Assembly: GCF_012927115.1 (NCBI RefSeq)
Contig: NZ_JABBFY010000001.1
Span: forward strand, 186,001-250,000
Source: Sphingomonas sp. G-3-2-10
GTDB lineage: Bacteria > Pseudomonadota > Alphaproteobacteria > Sphingomonadales > Sphingomonadaceae
Reading direction: 5' to 3'
Length of the DNA: 64,000 nt
Positions 43,307 through 57,127 of this stretch are shown here, in pieces. The first letter of the stretch is position 1. Every line of letters starts with the position of its first letter. The position numbers were made by a program, and so were the translations under genes. The notes beneath the pieces are model-generated. The model had not been told where the DNA came from. It made no database searches and saw only the letters and a program-made list of their open reading frames with translations.

Positions 43307-44422
43307 ATGTCCGCCAAGCCGCCATTCCGTGCCGATCATGTCGGTAGCTTCCTGCGTCCCAAGGCGCTGCTCGATGCGCGGGCGCAGTTTAAGGAAGGCG
43401 CGATCGACGCGGCCGCGCTGCGCGCCGTCGAGGATTCGGCGATCCGCGATGTGGTGAAATTCCAGGAAGATCTGGGGCTGAAGGGCATCACCGACGGCGA
43501 ATTCCGCCGGACCTATTTCCACACCGATTTCCTGCTCCAGCTCGACGGCGTCGAGGAAGCTGGCGGCACGCAGGTGAAGTTCCACCAGCATGGCGGCAAG
43601 GAGCTGGAATATGCCCCGCCGGTGATGAAGATCGCCGGCAAGGTCGAACATGCGCGCGACATCCAGCGCGCCGATTTCGACTTTCTTGCCTCAGTGACGA
43701 GCGCGACGCCGAAGGTGACGATCCCCTCGCCGACGATGCTGCATTTCCGGGGCGGCCGCGATGCGATCGACGCGACGGCCTATCCCGATCTCGACCAGTT
43801 CTACGACGATCTGGCCGCCGCCTATCGCGCCGAGATCGCCAGCCTGGCCGACGCCGGGTGCCGCTATCTCCAGCTCGACGACACGAACCTGGCCTATCTG
43901 TGCGACGAGACGCAGCGCGAGAATGCCAAGCGTCGCGGGATGGATCCGGACGAACTTCCGAAGCTCTATGCGAAGATCATCAACGATTCGATCCGCGACA
44001 AGCCGGCGGACATGACCGTGTGCGTCCATCTGTGCCGCGGCAATTTCCGGTCGAGCTGGGCCGCCGAGGGCGGTTACGAGCCGGTTGCCGAAGTGCTGTT
44101 CAACGCGCTGAACGTGGACGGTTATTTCCTCGAATATGACGATCCGCGTTCGGGCGATTTCGCGCCGCTGCGCCATGTGCCCAAGGGCAAGACCGTGGTG
44201 CTGGGGCTGGTGACGACCAAGCTGGGCGAGCTGGAATCGAAGGACGATGTGAAGCGGCGGATCGACGAAGCTGCGAAGTTCATGCCGCTGGAGCAGGCGG
44301 CGCTGAGCCCGCAGTGCGGCTTCTCGTCGACGGTGCATGGCAACGATGTGTCGATGGGCCAGCAGGCGGACAAGCTGAAGCTGGTGATCGATGTTGCCCG
44401 GGACGTTTGGGGGGAGATTTAA
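43307..44422 (+). CDS. MetE-like (cobalamin-independent methionine synthase family) protein, short form
   Basis: 371 aa, resembling the C-terminal catalytic half of MetE and lacking the N-terminal half. The N terminus FRADHVGSFLRP and the zinc-site motifs CVHLCRGNF (His and Cys) and SPQCGFSS (Cys) are visible. Full MetE moves a methyl group from methyltetrahydrofolate to homocysteine. Short homologues are often found in catabolic clusters, and their reaction is poorly defined. Divergent pairing with an O-demethylase suggests a link to one-carbon handling. GGGAGAGGG precedes the ATG. Confidence 0.78.
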   Translation: MSAKPPFRADHVGSFLRPKALLDARAQFKEGAIDAAALRAVEDSAIRDVVKFQEDLGLKGITDGEFRRTYFHTDFLLQLDGVEEAGGTQVKFHQHGGKELEYAPPVMKIAGKVEHARDIQRADFDFLASVTSATPKVTIPSPTMLHFRGGRDAIDATAYPDLDQFYDDLAAAYRAEIASLADAGCRYLQLDDTNLAYLCDETQRENAKRRGMDPDELPKLYAKIINDSIRDKPADMTVCVHLCRGNFRSSWAAEGGYEPVAEVLFNALNVDGYFLEYDDPRSGDFAPLRHVPKGKTVVLGLVTTKLGELESKDDVKRRIDEAAKFMPLEQAALSPQCGFSSTVHGNDVSMGQQADKLKLVIDVARDVWGEI

Positions 44423-44432
44423 GCTTCGGATC

Positions 44433-44545
44433 GTCACCCCGGCCTTGTGCCGGGGTCCGCTGAGCCGCGACGGACGGACTTGAGGCTCTTGCTTCTCCGG
44501 TGCCGCCCGGTGGATCCCGGAACAAGTCCGGGGCGACGAAGAAGA
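44433..44545. repeat. Intergenic palindromic repeat of a second type
   Basis: Two hairpins: CCCCGGC-CTTGT-GCCGGGG (44437-44455) and CCCGGA-ACAAG-TCCGGG (44516-44532). The loops CTTGT and ACAAG are complementary, and the outer flanks (CGTCACC and GGCGACGA) pair as well. This is the arrangement of the common alphaproteobacterial CCCGGACTTGTTCCGGG repeat family. It fills the gap between the MetE-like gene and pobA. Confidence 0.7.
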
Positions 44546-44570
44546 AGCATAACTTCCGGAAATCGGATAG

Positions 44571-46963
<2,393 letters not shown>

Positions 46964-47018
46964 GAAGTCCTCCCGCTACCGATGCTTAGCATGCGATCGC
47001 GGAAGGGCTTCTCGCTTT

Positions 47019-49142
47019 TCAGGCCGATTTGGCGCGTTGCCGCCATTCGGTGAGGGCGAATTCGGTATAGCCGTTGGCAGCGTCGCGGCCCTCGAAAATG
47101 AGCGCGCGGGCGGCCTTATAGGCGTTGCCGTCGAAGGCCGGGGCCATCGGGACGTAGAGCGCATCGCCTTCGTTCTGGCGATCGACCACCGCGGCCATGC
47201 GGCGCAGGGCTTCGTCGACCTGTGCTTCGGTCAGGATACCGTGGCGGAGCCAGTTGGCGATATGCTGCGACGAGATGCGCAAGGTCGCGCGATCTTCCAT
47301 CAGGCCGACGTCGTGGATGTCGGGCACCTTGGAGCAGCCGACGCCCTGATCGACCCAGCGCACGACATAGCCGAGGATGCCCTGGCAGTTATTGTCCAGC
47401 TCCTGCGCGATTTCCTCGGGCGAGAAATTGGTGCCGGTTGCGAGCGGGGGCGTCAGCAGCGTGTCGAGTTCGCCGGTGACCGGGGACTTCGCCATCTCGG
47501 TCTGAACGTTGAGCACATCGACGTCGTGATAGTGCATCGCATGGAGCGTCGCGGCGGTGGGCGAGGGGACCCAGGCGGTGGTGGCGCCACTCTTCGGATG
47601 GCCGATCTTCTGCGCGAGCATGTCCGCCATGCGATCGGGCGCGGCCCACATGCCCTTGCCGATCTGCGCCTTGCCCTTCAGCCCGCAGGCGAGGCCGATA
47701 CCGACATTGCGGGCCTCGTATGCCTTGATCCAGCCGGTGTTGCGCACGGCTTCCTTGCGGACCATCGGCCCGCCTTCCATCGCGGTGTGGATCTCGTCGC
47801 CGGTACGGTCGAGGAAGCCGGTGTTGATGAAGACGGTGCGCTCGCGCGCGGCGTGGATGCAGGCGGCGAGGTTCGCGCTGGTGCGGCGCTCCTCGTCCAT
47901 GATGCCGATCTTGAGCGTGTTTCGCGCCATCCCCAGCAGGTCCTCGACGCGGCCGAACAGTTCGCAGGCGAATGCGACTTCCTCGGGACCGTGGAGCTTG
48001 GGCTTGACGATATAGACCGATCCCGCGCGGCTGTTGCGGAACGCGCCCTTGCCGTCGTGCAGCGCGCAGAGCGAGCTGACGACCGCGTCGATCAGCGTTT
48101 CGGGGACCAGCTGGCCGTTCAGCGTGACGATGCCTGTCAGCATGTGATGGCCGACATTGCGGACGAGCAGCGCAGAGCGGCCGGGCAGGGTCAGCGCGGT
48201 GCCGTCCGGTGCGGTATAGCTGCGGTCGGGTTCGAGCGTGCGTTCCTCGGCCCTGCCGCCCTTGGCGAAGCTGGCGGTGAGGTTGCCCTGCATCAGGCCG
48301 AGCCAGTTGCGATAGGCGATCACCTTGTCCTCGCCATCGACCGCGGCGACCGAATCCTCGCAATCGATGATCGTCGAGATGGCTGCTTCGACGATGACGT
48401 CGGCGACGCTGGCCAAGTCGACGCCGCCGATCGGGTGATCGGGATCGATGACGATCTCGACGTGCAGGCCGTGATGCTTCAGCAGGATCGCAGCGGGCGC
48501 TTCGGCGTCGCCGCGATAGCCGGCGAACTGCGCGGGATCGGTGAGGGTGGTGAACCCGATCTGGAGCTTGCCGTCGCGGACGCTGTAGCGCGCGGCATCG
48601 GCATGGCTTCCCTTTGCCAGCGGGAAGGCGGAATCGAGGAATGCTTTGGCGCGTTCGACGACGCGCGCGCCGCGCGCCGGGTCATAGCCCTTGCCGGTTG
48701 GGAGGTCGCCAAGTGCGTCGGTGCCGTAGAGTGCATCGTACAGGCTACCCCAGCGCGCATTGGCGGCGTTGAGGGCGTAGCGGGCGTTGGTGACGGGGAC
48801 GACGAGCTGCGGACCGGGGATCGACGAGAATTCCGGATCGACATTCGCGGTGCTGATCGCGAACGGCGCGGGTTCGGGGACGAGATAGCCGATCTCGGTC
48901 AGGAACGCCTTGTGCGCAGCGACATCGAAGGGCTGGCCGACGCGATCGGCGTACCAGCCGTCGATCTGTGCCTGAAGCACGTCGCGCTTCGCCAGCAGTT
49001 CGGCGTTGCGGGGCGCGAGATCGGTCAGCAGCGTCGCGAAGCCGGTCCAGAAGGACGCGGGGTCCACACCGGTTCCGGGCAGGGCTTCACGCTCGATGAA
49101 TTCGGCCAACAGGTCGTCGATGATCAGGCCGGCACGTTCCAC
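47019..49142 (-). CDS. glcB: Malate synthase G
   Basis: 707 aa, matching the large single-chain G isoform. It condenses glyoxylate with acetyl-CoA to malate. Diagnostic segments include [40 protein letters not shown], and the C-terminal catalytic region [20 protein letters not shown]. The start is GTG at 49142, because an ideal AAGGAG stands six bases upstream; longer readings lack one. It lies 49 bp after bioA. It would help assimilate two-carbon units, including acetyl-CoA from hydroxycinnamate cleavage; no isocitrate lyase is in view. Confidence 0.93.
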   Translation of the reverse strand: MERAGLIIDDLLAEFIEREALPGTGVDPASFWTGFATLLTDLAPRNAELLAKRDVLQAQIDGWYADRVGQPFDVAAHKAFLTEIGYLVPEPAPFAISTANVDPEFSSIPGPQLVVPVTNARYALNAANARWGSLYDALYGTDALGDLPTGKGYDPARGARVVERAKAFLDSAFPLAKGSHADAARYSVRDGKLQIGFTTLTDPAQFAGYRGDAEAPAAILLKHHGLHVEIVIDPDHPIGGVDLASVADVIVEAAISTIIDCEDSVAAVDGEDKVIAYRNWLGLMQGNLTASFAKGGRAEERTLEPDRSYTAPDGTALTLPGRSALLVRNVGHHMLTGIVTLNGQLVPETLIDAVVSSLCALHDGKGAFRNSRAGSVYIVKPKLHGPEEVAFACELFGRVEDLLGMARNTLKIGIMDEERRTSANLAACIHAARERTVFINTGFLDRTGDEIHTAMEGGPMVRKEAVRNTGWIKAYEARNVGIGLACGLKGKAQIGKGMWAAPDRMADMLAQKIGHPKSGATTAWVPSPTAATLHAMHYHDVDVLNVQTEMAKSPVTGELDTLLTPPLATGTNFSPEEIAQELDNNCQGILGYVVRWVDQGVGCSKVPDIHDVGLMEDRATLRISSQHIANWLRHGILTEAQVDEALRRMAAVVDRQNEGDALYVPMAPAFDGNAYKAARALIFEGRDAANGYTEFALTEWRQRAKSA

Positions 49143-49191
49143 AGGATACTCCTTGGGCAAGGGTTCACGATCATCCTGGGGAAGTTTCGCT

Positions 49192-50448
49192 CTAGCCGAA
49201 ACTCCCATTCGCACAAGAGGCTGCGGCATCGGCGATGGCGGAATAGATCGCGTCGAGATCGTCGTCGCCGATGCAATAGGGCGGCATGACGTAGATGGTG
49301 TTGCCGAGCGGACGGAGCAGCAGGTTCCGGTCGCGGAAGTACGCCAGAAGGCGCGGGCCGAGATTGGACATATATGCGGCGCTCTCGTCGCCCAGTTCCA
49401 TCGCGGTGATCGTGCCGATCTGGCGGGCGTTGCGGACGTTAGTGAGCGCGGCGAGGCGGGTGCGCTGGCGCTTGCTCAAATCGGCGATGCGGGCGAGGAC
49501 CGGTTCGTCGCGCCAGATGGCGAGGTTCGCGACGGCGGCGGCGCAGGCGATCGGATTGGCGGTGTAGCTGGACGAGTGGAAGAACATCTTCGCCCGGTCG
49601 GTCGAGAGATGGGCTTCGTAGATCGGCTCGCGCGCCATCGTTACCGCCAGGGGGACGCTGCCGCCGGTCAGCCCTTTCGAGAGGCAGAGGATGTCGGGGA
49701 CGACACCCGCTTGCTCACAGGCGAGCAGGGTGCCGGTGCGACCCCAGCCGGTCATGACTTCGTCGGCGATGAAGAGGACGCCGTGGCGCGCGCAGATCGC
49801 CGCCATCTCGGTGAGGATATGCGGCGGGTAGATCAACATGCCTCCCGCGCCGAGGATCAGCGGCTCGACGATCAGGGCGGCGGGCTGCTCGCGGCACGCG
49901 GCGTCGAGCGCGTCGAGCGTGGCCTGTTCGGCTCCGGCGGCCGGGAAGGGCAGGGTGCCGACGTCGAACAGCAACGGACTGTATGCCTGATTGAACACCC
50001 CGCGCGCGCCGATCGACATCGCGCCGATCGTATCGCCATGATAGCTGTGCTGCATCACGAGGATGCGGTGGCGCGGTTCGCCACGATTGGCCCAGTATCC
50101 CAGCGCCATCTTGAGCGCGACTTCGACGGCGGTGGAGCCTGAGTCCGAATAGAAGACGCGGGTGAGCTCGTGCGGCATGATTTCGGTCAGGCCGCGCGCG
50201 AGCGTCTCGGCGGGTTCGTGGGACCAGCCGGCGAAGATGATCTGGTCCATCCTGGCGGCCTGATCGGCGACGGCGGCCATGATGCGCGGGTGACTGTGGC
50301 CGTGGGTGGTGACCCACCATGACGAAATGGCGTCGACGATGCGGCGGCCGTCATCGGTGTGGAGTGCGGCGCCTTCGGTGCGGACGATGCGCGGGATCGC
50401 CTCGTTCAGGCCGTGCTGGGTGAAGGGGTGCCAGACCGGGGAGGTCAT
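49192..50448 (-). CDS. bioA: Adenosylmethionine-8-amino-7-oxononanoate aminotransferase (BioA)
   Basis: 418 aa. A class III PLP aminotransferase that converts KAPA to DAPA in biotin synthesis using S-adenosylmethionine. BioA features are visible: the N terminus VWHPFTQ, the [16 protein letters not shown] segment, [18 protein letters not shown], and the PLP lysine K258 in [11 protein letters not shown]. It overlaps bioD by 4 nt. The order in transcription is bioF-bioD-bioA. Confidence 0.95.
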   Translation of the reverse strand: MTSPVWHPFTQHGLNEAIPRIVRTEGAALHTDDGRRIVDAISSWWVTTHGHSHPRIMAAVADQAARMDQIIFAGWSHEPAETLARGLTEIMPHELTRVFYSDSGSTAVEVALKMALGYWANRGEPRHRILVMQHSYHGDTIGAMSIGARGVFNQAYSPLLFDVGTLPFPAAGAEQATLDALDAACREQPAALIVEPLILGAGGMLIYPPHILTEMAAICARHGVLFIADEVMTGWGRTGTLLACEQAGVVPDILCLSKGLTGGSVPLAVTMAREPIYEAHLSTDRAKMFFHSSSYTANPIACAAAVANLAIWRDEPVLARIADLSKRQRTRLAALTNVRNARQIGTITAMELGDESAAYMSNLGPRLLAYFRDRNLLLRPLGNTIYVMPPYCIGDDDLDAIYSAIADAAASCANGSFG

Positions 50449-51071
50449 GCGAAGTCCGCGGGGTCGAACGCCTTGGCGAAGGCGGTGGCGAGCGTTTCGG
50501 CGTTCAGCGGGGTGAGGTGCGGCAGGCGGCCGAGGCGTTTCACGCCGCCGAGGCGAGCGATGGTCGCCTCGCTATGTTCGACCGGTTCGCCGACGAACGC
50601 CACGCCGAGGATCGGGACGTTGCGTCGGCGCAGCGCTTCGATGGTCAGCAGGCTGTGATTGATCGTGCCGAGCGTCGTGCGGGCGACGATCACCACCGGA
50701 TGGCCCCAGCGGGCGAACAGATCGGCGAAGACGAGGTCATGATTCACCGGGACCATCGCGCCGCCTGCGCCTTCAACGATCAGCGTGCTGTCGGTTTCGG
50801 GCGGGGTAAGGTGGTCGGGATCGATGGTCACGCCGTCGATCTCCGCCGCGCGGTCGGGCGAGCAGGGCGTGTTCAGGCGATACGCTTCGGGCAGGATGCG
50901 CTGGGGCGGCAGGCCCGAGAGCGCCGCAACCGACAGGCTGTCGCTGCCGCCGTCGAGCCCGGCTTGCACCGGCTTCCAGTAATGCGCGCGCAACGCGCCC
51001 GCGAGGCCGGCGGCGAAGACGGTCTTGCCCACATCGGTATCGGTGCCGGTGACGACGATGGTGCGGCTCAT
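50445..51071 (-). CDS. bioD: Dethiobiotin synthetase (BioD)
   Basis: 208 aa from the ATG at 51071. It closes the ureido ring of dethiobiotin using ATP and CO2. The P-loop GTDTDVGKT (residues 9-17), KPVQAG and [11 protein letters not shown] are all present and diagnostic. It overlaps bioF and bioA by 4 nt each, so the three are translationally coupled. Confidence 0.95.
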   Translation of the reverse strand: MSRTIVVTGTDTDVGKTVFAAGLAGALRAHYWKPVQAGLDGGSDSLSVAALSGLPPQRILPEAYRLNTPCSPDRAAEIDGVTIDPDHLTPPETDSTLIVEGAGGAMVPVNHDLVFADLFARWGHPVVIVARTTLGTINHSLLTIEALRRRNVPILGVAFVGEPVEHSEATIARLGGVKRLGRLPHLTPLNAETLATAFAKAFDPADFA

Positions 51072-52192
51072 GCCAGCGCCCCCTTCAGCACCTCGGCCAG
51101 CGCGGCGACATTGGCGGCGGTGGCGTTGAGGGTCAGCGAGATGCGTAGCCGCGAGGTGCCTGCCGGAACCGTGGGCGGGCGGATGCCGCGCACGTCGAAC
51201 CCGGCCGCCTGCACCGCCGCCGCGACGCGCATCGTGGTGTGATCGTCGCCGAGGATGAGCGGCAGGATCTGCGATCCGGTCGGCGCCACGCCGCACGGAG
51301 CGAGCAGGCGTTCTGCTTCGCCGATCAGCGTCCAGAGCGCGGCTTGCCGCTCCGGCTCATCGGCGAGGATGCGCAGGCTTTCGCGAGCGGCGGCGGCCAT
51401 CAGCGGGGAGGGGGCGGTCGAGAAGATGAACCCCCGCCCGCGATTGACCAGGAAGTCGCGCACCACCGCGGGTCCGCAGATCGCCGCCCCTTCGCAACCC
51501 ATCGCCTTGCCGAAAGTGTGGAGCGAGATGACGTTGTCGCGGCCTTCGAATGCATGGCCGAGGCCGCGTCCGCCGGGGCCGAACACGCCGGTGGCATGGG
51601 CTTCGTCGAGCAGCAGCATCGCATCGTGGCGGTCGGCGATATCGGCAAGGGCCGCCAAGGGCGCGGCGTCGCCGTCCATGCTGTACAGCGTCTCGACCGC
51701 GATCCACGGCCGCCCGGTGCCGCCCCCGCGCCGCCAGCGCAGGATCGCGCCTTCGAAGGCTGCGGGATCGTTGTGCGCGGCGGAGAGATATTCGGCGCGG
51801 CTCAGCCGCATCCCTTCGTGCGCGCTGGCATGGACCAGTTCGTCATGGACGATCAGGTCGCCGCGCTGGGGCAGGGTCGAGAGCAGCGCCGCATTGGCCG
51901 CGAAACCGCTGGAGAAGGAGAGCGCGGCTTCGGCGCCGAAAAAGACGGCGGCATCGGCTTCGAGGGCCTCATGCTCCGTATGATTGCCCCGCAACAGGCG
52001 CGAGCCGCCCGAGCCGATCGGAACGCCGCGGGCAAGCGCGTCGCGGATGGCCTCGGCGAGGCGAGGGGCGTTGGCGAGCGCGAGATAGTCGTTCGACGCG
52101 ACGTCGATCCCGCGCCGGTCGATCAGCGCGCGGCGGCGGCCCTGATCGCTCAGCGATGCGAGGTCGGCGTGGAAGGAAGCGAGGCGATTCAC
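51068..52192 (-). CDS. bioF: 8-Amino-7-oxononanoate synthase (BioF)
   Basis: 374 aa. A PLP-dependent alpha-oxoamine synthase that joins pimeloyl-thioester and alanine. [46 protein letters not shown] and the PLP lysine K229 (HTFGKAMG) are visible. It begins the biotin operon. bioB and the pimeloyl genes bioC/bioH are not in the window. The 204-bp region upstream shows no evident operator. Confidence 0.94.
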   Translation of the reverse strand: MNRLASFHADLASLSDQGRRRALIDRRGIDVASNDYLALANAPRLAEAIRDALARGVPIGSGGSRLLRGNHTEHEALEADAAVFFGAEAALSFSSGFAANAALLSTLPQRGDLIVHDELVHASAHEGMRLSRAEYLSAAHNDPAAFEGAILRWRRGGGTGRPWIAVETLYSMDGDAAPLAALADIADRHDAMLLLDEAHATGVFGPGGRGLGHAFEGRDNVISLHTFGKAMGCEGAAICGPAVVRDFLVNRGRGFIFSTAPSPLMAAAARESLRILADEPERQAALWTLIGEAERLLAPCGVAPTGSQILPLILGDDHTTMRVAAAVQAAGFDVRGIRPPTVPAGTSRLRISLTLNATAANVAALAEVLKGALA

Positions 52193-52396
52193 GCGGTTTC
52201 CCTAGGGCGGGGCCCGATGCGAGTCATCGATTCAATTCTTTGCGAGGCACAAGCCGCCCGCGCGATCGCCGCGTTGGCGGGGATGACGGAGGCCCGATCC
52301 GCAATGATTGGCGCATTGACCTCATTCGCTGACACCGGTAGCATTGCCGCCGCTTACCCGCCCGTCCGCGTGGAACAGGGCGCGAGGCAGGGCAGA

Positions 52397-53224
52397 GTGA
52401 TTCGAAAGGCCGCAGTTTTGAGTGATGGACAGGCTGGCGCCGAAGCGATCGCCCGCGCATTCGTGGATGCGCGGCATTCGGGCGGCGCGCTGGCGGATTA
52501 TCCGGGCGGAAAGCTGCCCGCGTCGCTCGACGAGGCGTATCGCATCCAGGAGCGTGCGATCGGCCTGTTCGGCGGCCGCGTCGCCGGGTGGAAGGTCGGC
52601 CGCATCGCCGATCCTCTGGTCGCGGAATATGGCTCGAACCGGCTGGCCGGCCCGATCTTCGACAATGGCGTCGTCCATGCCGAGAGCGACGAAGCACCGG
52701 AAATGCCGGTGTTCGGCGACGGATTCGCCGCGGCCGAGGCGGAATATCTGCTGCGGCTGGGCAACTTGCCCGCCAGCTTCGACCGGGCATGGACCAATGG
52801 CGCGGTCGCGGCGCATGTCGACCGGGTATGCGTGGGCATCGAAGTGGCCAGTTCGCCCTTCCCGGGGATCAACGAACATGGCCCGGCGGTTACCGTATCG
52901 GACTTCGGCAACAATAACGGGCTGGTGGTCGGCGCCGAATTAGCGGGCGAACAGGGTTTCCTTGACTGGAAGGTAGCGCTAACAATCGACGGGACCGAAG
53001 CCGGAACGGGAACTGCCGCCGCCATGCTGGATGGACCTTATGGCGCGGTGCGCTTCCTGTTCGAGCTGGCGCGCGACCGTGGCCTGCCGCTGGCCGCCGG
53101 CCAGTGGATTTCGACCGGCGCCATCACCGGCGTCCACCCCGTTCGCCCCGGCGCCGTGGTGGAAGCCCGTTTCGGCGATGACATGGCGGTGCGATGCGTG
53201 ATAGGCGTGCTGCACCAAAGCTGA
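52397..53224 (+). CDS. 2-Keto-4-pentenoate hydratase-like protein (FAH superfamily)
   Basis: About 275 aa, with the MhpD/2-oxopent-4-enoate hydratase-type fold: KLPASLDEAYRIQERAIG, GGRVAGWKVGRI, IEVASSPFPG, then WISTGAITGVHPVRPGAVVEARF. Such enzymes hydrate or decarboxylate 2-oxo acids. It starts the uronate block 31 bp before the ExuT-like gene, so the substrate may be a sugar-acid-derived 2-oxo acid rather than an aromatic ring-cleavage product. The start is uncertain: GTG at 52397 is used, TTG at 52418 (AAAGG upstream) is also credible. Confidence 0.75.
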   Translation: MIRKAAVLSDGQAGAEAIARAFVDARHSGGALADYPGGKLPASLDEAYRIQERAIGLFGGRVAGWKVGRIADPLVAEYGSNRLAGPIFDNGVVHAESDEAPEMPVFGDGFAAAEAEYLLRLGNLPASFDRAWTNGAVAAHVDRVCVGIEVASSPFPGINEHGPAVTVSDFGNNNGLVVGAELAGEQGFLDWKVALTIDGTEAGTGTAAAMLDGPYGAVRFLFELARDRGLPLAAGQWISTGAITGVHPVRPGAVVEARFGDDMAVRCVIGVLHQS

Positions 53225-53255
53225 TGTGATAGATAAGATAATAAGGGAGAGGGGA

Positions 53256-54803
53256 ATGGCGACAAACGGAGAAGCGACCATCGCTCAGACAGCTGAGCGG
53301 ATGACCCGCTATCGCTGGATGATCGTGGCGCTGCTGTTCGCGGCGACGGCCATCAACTATATCGATCGCCAGATGATCGGGCTGCTCAAGCCGATCATGA
53401 TGGACGACCCCTCGCTCCACATGGACGAGCGGACCTATGCCGACATCGTCGTGTGGTTCCAGATCGCCTATGCGGTCGGCTATATCGGCTTCGGCAAGGT
53501 TGTGGACGTGATCGGCGCGCGGATGGGCTATGCCGTCGCGGTCGTGATCTGGACCATCGCGCACGTCGCGCATGGCGGCGCGTACAGCGTCACTCAGTTC
53601 GCACTCGCCCGCTTCGGTCTGGGCATCGGCGAATCGGGCAACTTCCCCGCCGGCGTGAAGTCGGTCGCCCAGTGGTTCCCCCAGAAGGAGCGCGCCTACG
53701 CCATCGGCCTGTTCAATGCCGGCGCGAATGTCGGTGCGATCCTGACGCCGCTGATCGTCTATCTGATGATCTCGCAGATGGGCATGAGCTGGCGGATGGT
53801 ATTCGTCGTCACCGGCATCTTCGGCGTGCTGTGGCTGATCGCCTGGCTGGCCATCTATCGCGACGATCCCGCCGCGCATCCCAAGGTCGGCGCGACCGAG
53901 CTTGCGCACATCAACCAGGACCCCGCCGATCCCGAAGTGAAGACGCCGGGCCTGTGGCTGAAGCTGCTCGCCACGCGCGAGACCTGGGCGTTCGCGCTGG
54001 GCAAGTTCTTCATCGATCCGATCTGGTGGTTCTACCTGTTCTGGCTGCCGGGCTTCCTCGGGGCGCAGTACGGCCTCGATCTCAAGACCTGGTCGACCAT
54101 GACCGCCGTGCTGGCGCTGGGCGCGATCTACCTGATTTCCGACGTGGGCAGCATCGCCGGCGGCTGGCTGTCGGGACGCCTGATGAAGTCGGGCATGAGC
54201 GTGAACAAGGCGCGCAAGATCACCATGCTCGTCTGCGCGATCTGTGTGCTGCCGGTGGTGTTCGCCACCTCGGTCTCGAACCTGTGGGTCAGCGTCGTGC
54301 TGATCGGCATCGCAGCTGCGGCGCATCAGGGCTTCTCGGCCAATCTCTACACCCTGCCTTCGGACACCTTCCCCCGCTTCGCGGTGGGCGCGGTGATCGG
54401 CATCGGCGGCACGGCCGGAGCCATCGGCGGCGCGCTGTTCTCGAAATATTCGGGCGACATTCTCGACCGGGTGGGCAGCTATGCGCCGATGTTCATCGCT
54501 GCGGGCGCGGCCTATTTCCTCGCCGTGCTGGCGGTGCACCTGCTCTCGCCGCGGCTGGAGCGCGTCGAGAGGTTCCGCAGCGGCACGCCCTGGGCGGTGA
54601 TCGTCGCTTCGGTTTCGGGCCTGATCGGCGTGATCTTCTTTCTGGCTTCGGGCAAGAAGGCGGTCGAGGGCTGCGTGCCCGTCTGGATGGGGCCGGTCAG
54701 CCCCTGCTTCGGACCGGCGAGCTATTACGGGATCATCGGCGTCTTCGCGGCGGTCGCGATCCTGGCGATCATCGTCAACACCGTGACACGTAAAGAAGCG
54801 TAA
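53256..54803 (+). CDS. MFS hexuronate transporter (ExuT-like)
   Basis: 515 aa with about 12-14 hydrophobic helices. It has the ACS/hexuronate-type first helix FAATAINYIDRQMIGLLKPI, as in ExuT, plus GESGNFPAGVKSVAQWFPQKERA. The C terminus is longer than in E. coli ExuT, with an extra hydrophobic pair. It is followed directly by uxaC, kduI, kduD and kdgK, which supports galacturonate or glucuronate uptake. GGGAGAGGGG is the ribosome site. Confidence 0.88.
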   Translation: MATNGEATIAQTAERMTRYRWMIVALLFAATAINYIDRQMIGLLKPIMMDDPSLHMDERTYADIVVWFQIAYAVGYIGFGKVVDVIGARMGYAVAVVIWTIAHVAHGGAYSVTQFALARFGLGIGESGNFPAGVKSVAQWFPQKERAYAIGLFNAGANVGAILTPLIVYLMISQMGMSWRMVFVVTGIFGVLWLIAWLAIYRDDPAAHPKVGATELAHINQDPADPEVKTPGLWLKLLATRETWAFALGKFFIDPIWWFYLFWLPGFLGAQYGLDLKTWSTMTAVLALGAIYLISDVGSIAGGWLSGRLMKSGMSVNKARKITMLVCAICVLPVVFATSVSNLWVSVVLIGIAAAAHQGFSANLYTLPSDTFPRFAVGAVIGIGGTAGAIGGALFSKYSGDILDRVGSYAPMFIAAGAAYFLAVLAVHLLSPRLERVERFRSGTPWAVIVASVSGLIGVIFFLASGKKAVEGCVPVWMGPVSPCFGPASYYGIIGVFAAVAILAIIVNTVTRKEA

Positions 54804-54812
54804 GAGGAAGAA

Positions 54813-56261
54813 ATGGCACGCCCGTTGAAGCTCGATCCCGACCGGTTGTTCCCCGCTGACGGGCGCACGCGCGACATTGCGCGCGCGCTCTACGCGGAAG
54901 TGGCCGGGCTGCCGATCATCAGCCCGCATGGGCACACCGATCCGACCTGGTTCTCGACCAACGAGAACTGGTCGAACGCGACCGAGCTTCTTCTGGCGCC
55001 CGACCATTATCTGTACCGGATGCTCTATTCGCAGGGCATCGCGCTGGCCGATCTGGGTGTGCCCGACCTGAACGGCGTGCCGCCGCACGATCCGCGCAAG
55101 GCGTGGCGCATCTTCGCCGAGAACCAGCATCTGTTCCGCGGCACGCCGTCGAGCATGTGGCTGGGCCATGTGTTCGGCGAAGTGTTCGGGTTCGACGTGG
55201 CGCTCGATGGCTCCACCGCCGACTTTTATTACGACCGGATCAACGAGACGCTGGCGACCGACGCGTTCAAGCCGCGCGCGCTGTTCGATCGCTTCGGCAT
55301 CGAGTTTCTCGCGACGACCGAGGGGCCGCAGGACGATCTGTCGCCGCATCACGCGATCCACAAGAGCGGCTGGAACGGCCGCGTGGTCACCACCTATCGC
55401 CCCGATGCGGTGATCGACGTCGAGCATGAGCAGTTCGCCGGCGCGATGAAGGTCTTTGCCGAGAAGACCGGCGAGGATGTGTGGTCGTGGGACGGCTATC
55501 TCGCCGCGCACCGCAAGCGCCGGGCGGATTTCCGCGCGGCGGGCGCGACCGCGACCGATCACGGCCATCCCACCGCGCAGACCGCGAATCTCGACCATGA
55601 CGAAGCCGAGCGGCTGTTCCGCACGATCCTGTCGGACAGCTGGACCCCGCAGGATGCGGAGCTGTTCCGCGCGCAGATGCTGACCGAGATGGCGGCGATG
55701 AGCGCCGAGGACGGGATGGTGATGCAGATCCATCCGGGTTCGTGCCGCAATCACAATGGCGGGTTGTTCCACAGCCACGGCCGCGACAAGGGCGCGGATA
55801 TCCCGACTCGCACCGATTACGTCCATGCGCTGAAGCCCCTGCTCGACCGGTTCGGCACCTCGACCGATCTGTCGATCATCATCTTCACGCTCGACGAGAC
55901 GACCTATGCCCGCGAGCTGGCGCCGCTGGCCGGGCATTATCCGTGCCTGAAGCTGGGCCCGAGCTGGTGGTTCCATGACTCGCCCGAGGGCATGCGCCGC
56001 TTCCGCGAGCAGGTGACCGAGACCGCCGGCTTCTACAACACGGTCGGCTTCAACGACGATACCCGCGCTTTCCTGTCGATTCCGGCGCGGCACGACGTCG
56101 CGCGGCGCATCGATTGCGGCTTCCTCGCCCAGCTGGTCGCCGAGGGGCGGCTGCTCGACGACGAAGCGCATGAGCTGGCGCTCGATCTTACCAACGGGCT
56201 GGTGCGCAAGGCGTACAAGCTCGACCAATCCGCTCCCGCGCCTGTCGCGGCGGCAGCCTGA
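54813..56261 (+). CDS. uxaC: Uronate isomerase (UxaC)
   Basis: 482 aa. It isomerises galacturonate to tagaturonate or glucuronate to fructuronate. The N-terminal metal motif [40 protein letters not shown] and the closing [20 protein letters not shown] are typical. It lies 9 bp after the transporter stop with AGAGGAAG upstream. uxaB and uxaA, the usual next steps, are not in the window. Confidence 0.95.
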   Translation: MARPLKLDPDRLFPADGRTRDIARALYAEVAGLPIISPHGHTDPTWFSTNENWSNATELLLAPDHYLYRMLYSQGIALADLGVPDLNGVPPHDPRKAWRIFAENQHLFRGTPSSMWLGHVFGEVFGFDVALDGSTADFYYDRINETLATDAFKPRALFDRFGIEFLATTEGPQDDLSPHHAIHKSGWNGRVVTTYRPDAVIDVEHEQFAGAMKVFAEKTGEDVWSWDGYLAAHRKRRADFRAAGATATDHGHPTAQTANLDHDEAERLFRTILSDSWTPQDAELFRAQMLTEMAAMSAEDGMVMQIHPGSCRNHNGGLFHSHGRDKGADIPTRTDYVHALKPLLDRFGTSTDLSIIIFTLDETTYARELAPLAGHYPCLKLGPSWWFHDSPEGMRRFREQVTETAGFYNTVGFNDDTRAFLSIPARHDVARRIDCGFLAQLVAEGRLLDDEAHELALDLTNGLVRKAYKLDQSAPAPVAAAA

Positions 56262-56278
56262 ACCCAACGGAGTTACCC

Positions 56279-57121
56279 ATGTTCGACCGCACCTATTACG
56301 CCACCCATCCGGACATGATGGAGTGCGTCTCCAATGACGAGCTGCGTGACCGCTACCTGATCCAGGGCCTGTTCCGCGAAGGCGAGTGCGTCCTGAACTA
56401 CACCCATGCCGATCGCTTCGTGATCGGCGGCGTTGCCGTGGGCGGCGCGCCGGTGAAGTTGCCGGCGCAGACCGAGCCGGCGTCGGCGGCGGGCCATCCG
56501 TTTCTCGAGCGCCGCGAGCTGGCGATCGTCAATGTGAGCGGTGTCGAAGGCACCGTGACCGTCGATGGCGAGAGCTTCACGCTGGGCAACAAGGATTGCC
56601 TGTACGTGACGATGGGCGCGAAGGACGTCGAATTCTCGGGCGCGGGCGCGCGCTTCTATCTGGCGTCGTGCCCGGCGCATAAGGGCTTCCAGACCCGCAA
56701 GCTCTCGATCGCCGACGCCAATGCGCTGGAGCGCGGTTCGCTTGAAGAGTCGAACGAGCGGACCATCTTCCAGCTCGTGATCCCCGGCATCTGCGACAGC
56801 GCGCAGCTGGTGATGGGCCTGACCGTGCTGAAGCCCGGTTCGGTGTGGAACACCATGCCCCCGCACATCCATGAGCGCCGCAGCGAGATCTATTTCTACT
56901 TCGAGCTGGACGATCTCGAGAAGGATCGCGTGTTCCATTACATGGGCGAAGGCGAAGCGACCCGCCACATCGTGATGGCCAACGAGGAAGCGGTGATTTC
57001 GCCGCCCTGGTCGATTCACATGGGCTCGGGCACCAAGGCCTATGCCTTCATCTGGGCGATGGCCGGCGAGAACCAGGACTATACCGACATGAACGTGCTG
57101 GACATCTGCCAGCTGGCGTAA
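56279..57121 (+). CDS. kduI: 5-Keto-4-deoxyuronate isomerase (KduI)
   Basis: 280 aa, a cupin-fold zinc enzyme that converts 5-keto-4-deoxyuronate (from pectin or other unsaturated uronates) to 2,5-diketo-3-deoxygluconate. Cupin metal ligands are visible in [20 protein letters not shown]. The family start ([20 protein letters not shown]) and end ([12 protein letters not shown]) are clear. It lies in the uronate operon just before a palindromic repeat and kduD. Confidence 0.95.
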   Translation: MFDRTYYATHPDMMECVSNDELRDRYLIQGLFREGECVLNYTHADRFVIGGVAVGGAPVKLPAQTEPASAAGHPFLERRELAIVNVSGVEGTVTVDGESFTLGNKDCLYVTMGAKDVEFSGAGARFYLASCPAHKGFQTRKLSIADANALERGSLEESNERTIFQLVIPGICDSAQLVMGLTVLKPGSVWNTMPPHIHERRSEIYFYFELDDLEKDRVFHYMGEGEATRHIVMANEEAVISPPWSIHMGSGTKAYAFIWAMAGENQDYTDMNVLDICQLA

Positions 57122-57127
57122 GCCTCT

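Noticed and set aside
53124..56267. 1047-codon minus-strand open frame over the ExuT-like gene and uxaC
   Set aside because: Same reason: low-complexity Arg/Asp/His-rich shadow opposite two confident genes.
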